NCBI RefSeq assembly: GCF_000346465.2
Contig: NC_034011.1
Coordinates: 16,951,018-17,015,017, forward strand
Source of the DNA: Prunus persica
Lineage: Eukaryota; Streptophyta; Magnoliopsida; Rosales; Rosaceae
Direction of reading: 5' to 3'
DNA length: 64,000 bases
Under the pieces are notes generated by a model, which saw only the letters and a list, made by a program, of their open reading frames with translations, did no database searches and had not been told where the DNA came from. Shown here piece by piece: positions 58,490 through 64,000 of the stretch (its first letter is position 1; each line of letters begins with the position of its first letter). The position numbers were made by a program, and so were the translations under genes.

Positions 58490-59005
58490 ATTTTGCGCGA
58501 CGAAACAACATTTTCGTCGCGCAAAACCATTTTTTCGTTGCATAAAATAATTTTTTTCGTCGCGCAAGCACCTATCAACATCGAGATTTTGCGTGATGAA
58601 ATTTCCAATTCGTCGCGCAAAATCAAAACAGCGTCGCGCATACGCAAATATCCGTCGCACAAGAACGTGCCGACATCAAACGTTACGCGACGAATTGTAG
58701 TTCCGTCGCGCAAGTATTTGGTGCTAAAAAAAAGATATCGCACATTTTTCTGTCCACCTTTACACGACGAAATTCGAAACCGTCGCGCCAGGATATCTTT
58801 CACGACGATCAATATCGTCGCGCAAATGTTTGGCGCCAAAAAAATAAACCCGGGTTTTTCTTCCCCATTTTGCGCGACGACTCATTTGTTTGTCGTGCTA
58901 AGTTTCTTTGCGCGACCAAAAGTTTCGTCGCGCATGTTTTCGTCTGTTTGCGCGACAAATTTTTGTTTCCGTCGCTGGACTGTATTTTCTTTCGTTGCAC
59001 AAATA
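58490..59005. repeat. CACTA subterminal hairpin repeats, right end
   Basis: More than fifteen copies of GCGCGACGAA or its complement, mostly as facing pairs, extend to the right terminal repeat. Long open frames here on both strands (for example 58493-59041) result from the repeats and show no domain. Confidence 0.9.
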
Positions 59006-59021
59006 GTAAAATGTAGTAGTG

Positions 59022-59231
59022 GCCAGAAGTATGTAATATAGAACCCATTGTACATGTAGTAATGATTGAAGCAGAATCAAGAGTTGGGTCTTTGGAACTG
59101 TGAGAACTGACAAGAGGGGTCTCAAGGGTACTCGATACGTGTAAAGTTGTGCCCCTAATCTTCGTGTCAGACATCGCAACAGAATTTGGTGACACGGGTG
59201 GGAGTTTAGATTAACTTTTGCCAAACAAAGT
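59022..59231. other. Short stretch between CACTA and the duplicated block
   Basis: On the minus strand it is open and Ser/Thr-rich (SDTKIRGTTLHVSSTLETP), vaguely like the start of a Ty1/copia gag, but too short to assign. It is not shared with the left duplicated copy and so lies outside the duplication. Confidence 0.3.
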
Positions 59232-59595
59232 TAATTTTATTGTCATCTAGTATTTAATTAATAATGTTTTCTTATTATTTATTAATTAATAATATTGCCG
59301 GACCATGTGGCACCATATGAGTGGATCTACGTGGCATATCTATTTTCACGTATACAGTTAATAGATTTGTTAACGGCAAAAGTGACTTAATGAACTAAAA
59401 CCTTAATTAAATGAAAAAAAAAATGAATATCTCTCATCTTCTTCCCCAAACCCTAGCACCCTACCATCTCCTCACAGCCACCACCCCCATTGATCGTCGC
59501 CCATCTCCACTCCACCCTCTTGGCTCTGCCGCCCACCCCCTCCTCTTTCTCTCTCTTCCCTTTTTCTCTTTTCCCCTCTCTCTTTGAAACAAGGG

Positions 59596-59869
59596 TTGGG
59601 TTCTATCGCCGTTGAATTTAACACCCTCAGGGACGTCACGTTCAAACTCCAACTTCATTTCAAACCCCAATCTTCCACTGTCCACGTCCCCTAAGCTCTA
59701 TCATGCCATTTCCTCTGTTATATCCCCACCTTTCACCACATTTCCTCATCTTGCCTCTCATTCGAGCTCTCTCTTCCCTCGACGAGGACAGCCCTATTGT
59801 TCAACAAGTCATCCATCTCATATCAATGGGAACCGCATCGGGTTGGATCTGAACTCCATGATGATCTGA
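59596..59869 (+). pseudogene. L-type lectin domain remnant (right copy)
   Basis: Contains GSIAVEFNTLRDVTFK and INGNRIGLDLNSMM, but a one-base loss between them puts the halves in different frames, unlike the left copy. The coding-like halves have diverged as freely as flanking DNA, which argues against function. Confidence 0.4.
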
Positions 59870-61741
59870 CTGGCCCATCCACGTTGAAATCCCTTCTTTC
59901 CATCTCGCTTTCTCCTTCTATGCCTCCGAATTCACCCACCTAATCAACACCACCAACAACTGCTCGCCAAATCGTTGCATTCAATCTCAACTTGTTCTCC
60001 CTAAACCCTTGCGATCGTTAAAGTCTTGAGGGAAAGTAAGATTTCGAGAGCAGAGAGACGAAGAATGAATTTTGATACTTACGCGAGAGAGCGTGAGTGG
60101 GTTTAGATTGGTCAAATATTTTAAGGCAAAGTGTAAATGTTTTGGCATGAATTGAACTGAGTAAAAGATATCGGTCCTTAAAACTTTTACTAAAAAAAAA
60201 ACTTGAAATATATATGGCATCAGTTTAAATATCGACTGATGCTACTTCATGGGCAAGGATTGCCAAGCATTAGTAGCGAGGTCTTCATAAACCTATGGTC
60301 CTCCTATTACTTATGGAACTGGTGCCTTAGAGACTAACAACATCAGTTTCTCAGTTTACCGATGCCTAAAGTGAATTTTGACATCGTGAAATCTGGTAAA
60401 TTAACACATAGAATTAAGGGAACTCAATAGGAACTTTATTATTGTGGTAGATACTAACCTAATTTCACCTAATCTAGATAAGGTCAATGACTAAAATATA
60501 GCATCTAATTTCACAATAATGTAATTAAAAAGCCTCAAAATTACACACATTCTTGGCCGCCTCCTGTACCACCACCTCCAACTGGAGACCAACTCCGGCA
60601 CCCCTTATTCACTCTAAAAAATAGAACATTTTGTGTACTTCAAGGCACTCAAACCTTCCCTCAGAGGAGGAAGCCTCAATCACAAACCACTTCACCAACT
60701 TTATTTTTGTGATATTTGTTCAGTTACACAATATTTATATTAAAGAGGTTTTTTTAGAAGAAAAAAATTATTTAATCAATACCGATTTGTCATACTCTAG
60801 AGTGATATAAATAGATCAATTTAAACTTACAAAAATTTATAAGTTTTAAACCCTTATGTATATTATATTGTTATTTTTTAGGTATATACAATAAATTCTT
60901 CAATGTATATATTTTTATGTTATTCTTATATTGGTATGTAGACTTATACAATAGAAATTGCAATGCAGTTTGTATAATTTTATGTTACTTATATATTGAT
61001 AATTTTAGACTTAAAGAATAGAAATTGAAATGCAGTGTGTATTTTTATGCCACTTTTACATTGGTTTTGTTTAGGCTTTTAGAATAGAAAGGGCAATGCA
61101 ATGTGTATTTTTATGTTATTATTGGTATACTTAGGCTTTGACAATAAAACTGCAATGCAGTGTGCGTATTTTTTATCTTCTTCTTTTAAAAAAATAATTT
61201 TAAATTAAATTAAATGAAAATGGTGTCACGTGACAATTGTTGTGGGCAGTGGCCGGAGATAGTGGTCAATGAATGGCAGCGGTGACTGATGACGGCAGTG
61301 GAAGAGGGTGTTGGCGGGTGGCGGTTGGTGGCAGGTATGGGGGTTTATAGTGGTGCTGAAAAAAAAGAAGGGGAAAAGGACAAAAACGTAAATGTAAGTC
61401 ATGCCTATAGGTATTAGCATATGGGCTTACTCATTGACCTTTAACAAAACAAAATTTAAAACTAATTCACCCAGCCCAAAACAAAAAAAGGCCATCATAT
61501 AATAATTATTAAAGTTTTTTTTAATCCCTGTACACTAATTTTTCTTAGAATTAATACATTTGACACTCTAAATTCGAGACAACTACAATTTAAATTTTAT
61601 TCCCTGTTTTTTTTAATCCCTGTATTATTGCTTTTTGAGTTGGGATTAATTTTTGATGCTACACCTACATGCACGATTCTTAGTACGAGTTGGGTTTCAA
61701 GCAGCAAAGTTTTCGACATAATAATAGTACGAGTTGCGCAG

Positions 61742-62584
61742 GTGATACCTGCTGTGAAAGAAGAACCAAATGGCGTGATCCAGTTATATTCCTCAGAGAA
61801 AAATGCAAGAGACTCGGGCAGCCTACCTGAGCTTGATCAAATTTTGGTTGAGCCAGGTATGGAAACAAAAAGAACTACTGCCGCTGCTGTTCAGATTCAG
61901 CAGCACACAGCAATAGCAACAGCTTGGTGGCTGATAAATAGACTGGTAAATTGCTTGGAATACCCAAAAACTTGGTTGGAAGAGACACGCAGCATGCTGA
62001 TGATTGTGGCAACCATGATATCGACTACAACTTTCCAAGCTGCAGTTAACCCACCTGGTGGTGTTTGGCAAGAGAATAATACAAATAGTAGCGCTAGAGG
62101 CACTACTTATTGCACCCAAAATAACATATGCTTGGCTGGAACTTCAGTGGCAGGCAGCGCCTTCCCCAAAGAATTCCTCGCGTTCGTAACATTCAATACC
62201 ATCTCGTTTCTTGCTTCTCTCAGTGTCAACCTTTTGCTTGTTGGAGGATTTCCCCTCCGGAATCGCGTAATTATGTGGCTTCTATCAATGGCCATGTGTC
62301 TCACTCTCACTTCTATGGCGTTCACCTTTTTACTGGCTTCCCTGTTGGTGGTTCCAAATACTGACATCCTCGTTTCACAAGGAGTTAGATCCCGTAAATC
62401 CGCTGTGTTGGTTTGGATTGCGTTGCTTCTAACCATCGCTTTAATCCACACCATTCGCCTAATCATTTGGTTGTCAAGGAAGTTGTGGGGCAGGTTCAAG
62501 CATAAGATCCCAAAAAGCCTCAGGAAAGTGGTTGATAGTTTGGTGGATAGTTCGAGAGCACGTCACCGTACCAACAAATTCTGA
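61742..62584 (+). CDS. PGG-domain last exon, intact; probable exon 3 of gene B
   Basis: The exon starts after acceptor TTGCGCAG in phase 0, matching the phase-0 donor of ankyrin exon 2 at 36329, and encodes 280 residues. An acidic/polar linker (EEPNGVIQLYSSEKNARD) precedes WLEETRSMLMIVATMIS, the PGG signature NPPGGVW (residues 103-109 of the exon) and four hydrophobic segments: about 84-101, FLAFVTFNTISFLASLSV, WLLSMAMCLTLTSMAFTF and LVWIALLLTIALIHTIRL. A basic tail (RKLWGRFKHKIPKSLRKV) ends at TGA 62582. PGG domains anchor these ankyrin proteins in membranes. No ankyrin exon other than B lies upstream without lesions. The pairing with B is inferred from phase, order and strand; the distance is 25.4 kb. 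Confidence 0.8.
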   Translation: MIPAVKEEPNGVIQLYSSEKNARDSGSLPELDQILVEPGMETKRTTAAAVQIQQHTAIATAWWLINRLVNCLEYPKTWLEETRSMLMIVATMISTTTFQAAVNPPGGVWQENNTNSSARGTTYCTQNNICLAGTSVAGSAFPKEFLAFVTFNTISFLASLSVNLLLVGGFPLRNRVIMWLLSMAMCLTLTSMAFTFLLASLLVVPNTDILVSQGVRSRKSAVLVWIALLLTIALIHTIRLIIWLSRKLWGRFKHKIPKSLRKVVDSLVDSSRARHRTNKF

Positions 62585-64000
62585 GGAGAATATACGCCTG
62601 TTGTTTCCTTGTGTGTTGAAGGAACTACACCGGATTGCTAAAGTAAACTATCTATTTGACGATGGTGAGTTGTGTTTGCCTTAATTTGCTTCTGTTAGAA
62701 TTTGTTAAGAGTGAGTCAGAATGATCAGTTTGTTTACTAATCTGAAATCTATTTTTATTTCCTCCATATATATATATATATATCTACACACACAGTCCTC
62801 TTCTACTGAGGGACACCCTTTAGGGTCCCCTACAAATATTTTTTCAACAATCCAAACAATCTATTTTTTCAGTCTACATTCATAGATCATTCTTGCAAAA
62901 ACTTAGACAAATCGGAAACCGTTTCAATATCCAATTGTGTCATACAAAATTAATGAATAAGGTGCTTCAAGAAAGTATTAAAATTTCAATAATTCAATTT
63001 ATGGTCAAATGATATCAGATTCAAGTGATTTTTTTTTTTTTTTGTAGAGATGATCTATGATCTTTGAATGAGTCTCTACAAAATAGATGGTTTGGATTAG
63101 TAAAATACAATACGGAGGTTTTTGTACTAGCTCAATTTTAACTAAAACATAAAGAGCATGAATGTGGATGCTCTAAGCTTTGCTTAGCAATTAAGCAAGT
63201 ACAAAGACAAGAGATTCAGACACGCCGCTTTGGGAAGGAAAACTGAGAGGAGAGTGAAATATTTATCGGGGAGAGTGAAATATTTTATCGGGTTGAGAAA
63301 ATGTAAAATTTTAGGTCAAGTGACGCAAAAGTTAATATAGAAATGCAAAGTTTCATAATACGAGGGTTTTGATAAAAACGGCCCTAGTATAGCAATTAAT
63401 ATGACACAATGCATGTAGAAACCAACGTGGCTGATAATAATGTCAAACGACTTTTAGTATTCAGAAATTGCCGTGGTTATTTACAATTTTACACGACAAA
63501 AGTGTATTTTTGCGGACGTGGTATATTGAGTTAATATGATGCTCTTTATGAATAAACCACCGTGGTTATTTACAATTTTACATGATATAATTTGGGTTCC
63601 AACTCTAAGTCAAGTAGCATATGCCCTTGGCTCTCTCTACTTCTTTAAAGGTTCGGATTTGGGTTGGAGGTAATAATTTGGATGTTGGTATGTGTGTGTC
63701 TCTCTCACCTCTCTGAAGGTCCAAAATATTGATGACACACACATCACCAACTTCCAAAATATTGTATTTCCCATATTGATGGTTCAATTGTGATGAGGAA
63801 CATAGCTCCCAGTGGTAAGATTTCATATCTCTAAGGATACGACAGTTTTACATATAAACCATCGTGTTTTTACTCTATACTTGTCATTTTGTTGATCTAC
63901 CATTGTAGGTTACCAAAACTCAAAAAATAAATCTTTAAAAGCAATACAAATTTCAGACGACGGTAGTCATAGAACGACAGTTGTGTAAAGGAAATAGAGA
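62585..64000. other. 3' flank of PGG exon, right copy
   Basis: Non-coding: probable 3' UTR, then (TA)n at 62767-62783, then spacer. From about 63370 it has the first CGTGGT/CGTCGT-type motifs as in 5040-5640. It is nearly identical to 4145-5640. Confidence 0.7.

Larger units (their letters stand above)
41222..59021 (-). mobile_element. CACTA (En/Spm) transposon carrying a nested retrotransposon
   Basis: Terminal inverted repeats CACTACTACATTTTAC are at 41222-41237 and, inverted, at 59006-59021. Both ends carry dense GCGCGACGAA/TTCGTCGCGC subterminal repeats. It encodes a TNP2-type transposase (57629-54193) and an accessory ORF region (43675-41928), both on the minus strand. Without the Tekay element (46489-54173 plus one 5-bp TSD) it would be about 10.1 kb, a normal size for an autonomous CACTA. 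The three bases outside the ends are TGA on the left and GCC on the right, so the expected 3-bp target duplication is not seen. It occupies the putative last intron of ankyrin gene B. Confidence 0.9.
59232..64000 (+). repeat. Right copy of the segmental duplication
   Basis: Matches 504-5640 collinearly and runs off the window. It lacks the 223-bp insertion and the 84-bp duplication of the left copy and has a shorter (CT)n and (TA)n. The 66-bp tandem array is at 60886-61166. From the PGG exon on it is nearly identical to the left copy. Confidence 0.9.

Noticed and set aside
58493..59041. 182-codon frame at the CACTA right end
   Set aside because: It is composed of translated GCGCGACGAA repeats and runs through the terminal inverted repeat.

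Overview
The window is plant nuclear DNA: AT-rich, intron-containing genes, with most of the length made of nested transposable elements. The host-gene content (ankyrin-PGG genes, and lectin, ubiquitin-protease and FAR1-like fragments) and the element families (Athila, Tekay and TAT Ty3/gypsy, Ty1/copia, CACTA, PIF/Harbinger, MULE, hAT, L1-type LINE) point to a eudicot. A woody rosid such as a Rosaceae tree is my guess from general similarity and is unproven.

The host-gene backbone is a small cluster of ankyrin-repeat/PGG membrane-protein genes on the + strand. Gene B has two intact ankyrin exons (33687-34359 and 35800-36329). The only downstream exon in the correct phase is a complete PGG exon at 61742-62584, so the predicted protein (681 aa) needs a 25.4 kb intron. 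That intron holds a solo LTR and a 17.8 kb CACTA transposon, which itself carries a Tekay-type retrotransposon. Ankyrin copy A (16.3-21.2 kb) is a pseudogene: its start is missing, a MULE and a PIF/Harbinger element sit in exon 1, and exon 2 is frameshifted. A second PGG exon (3302-4144) at the left edge belongs to a gene that begins outside the window and carries a premature stop. The two PGG exons lie in a segmental duplication (about 504-5640 and 59232-64000, still running at the window end), about 58.4 kb apart.

Layout from left to right: duplicated block with lectin-like remnant, 66-bp tandem repeats and PGG exon (0.5-5.6 kb); short CGTGGT/CGTCGT repeats (5.0-6.0); nested truncated LTRs (6.05-7.76); unclassified repeat (7.8-8.6); Athila-type element with one LTR (8.6-15.0); Ty1/copia piece with LTR (15.0-15.7); UBP-like exon fragment (15.7-15.9); ankyrin pseudogene A with its insertions (16.1-22.3); an LTR split by a solo LTR (22.3-27.0); TAT-type fragment with 3' tandem repeats (27.0-29.8); AT-rich and unclassified DNA (29.8-31.36); a Harbinger-type MITE (31.36-32.06); FAR1-like fragment (32.6-33.1); ankyrin gene B exons (33.6-36.4); LTR-like fragment split by a solo LTR (36.76-41.2); CACTA element (41.2-59.0) with nested Tekay element (46.5-54.2); right copy of the duplicated block (59.2-64.0).

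Several insertions are defined to the base by target-site duplications: TAGTC, TAATG and GCTTG for LTR elements, TAA and TTA for Harbinger types, ATTTAAAA for a hAT type, about 9 bp for the MULE and about 12 bp for the LINE. One segment of the Tekay-family LTR recurs inside the CACTA element, just upstream of its accessory ORF, and inside the MULE. That sharing and the TE-stretched ankyrin-PGG gene are the most unusual observations. I see no tRNA, rRNA, CRISPR or other compact novel system.
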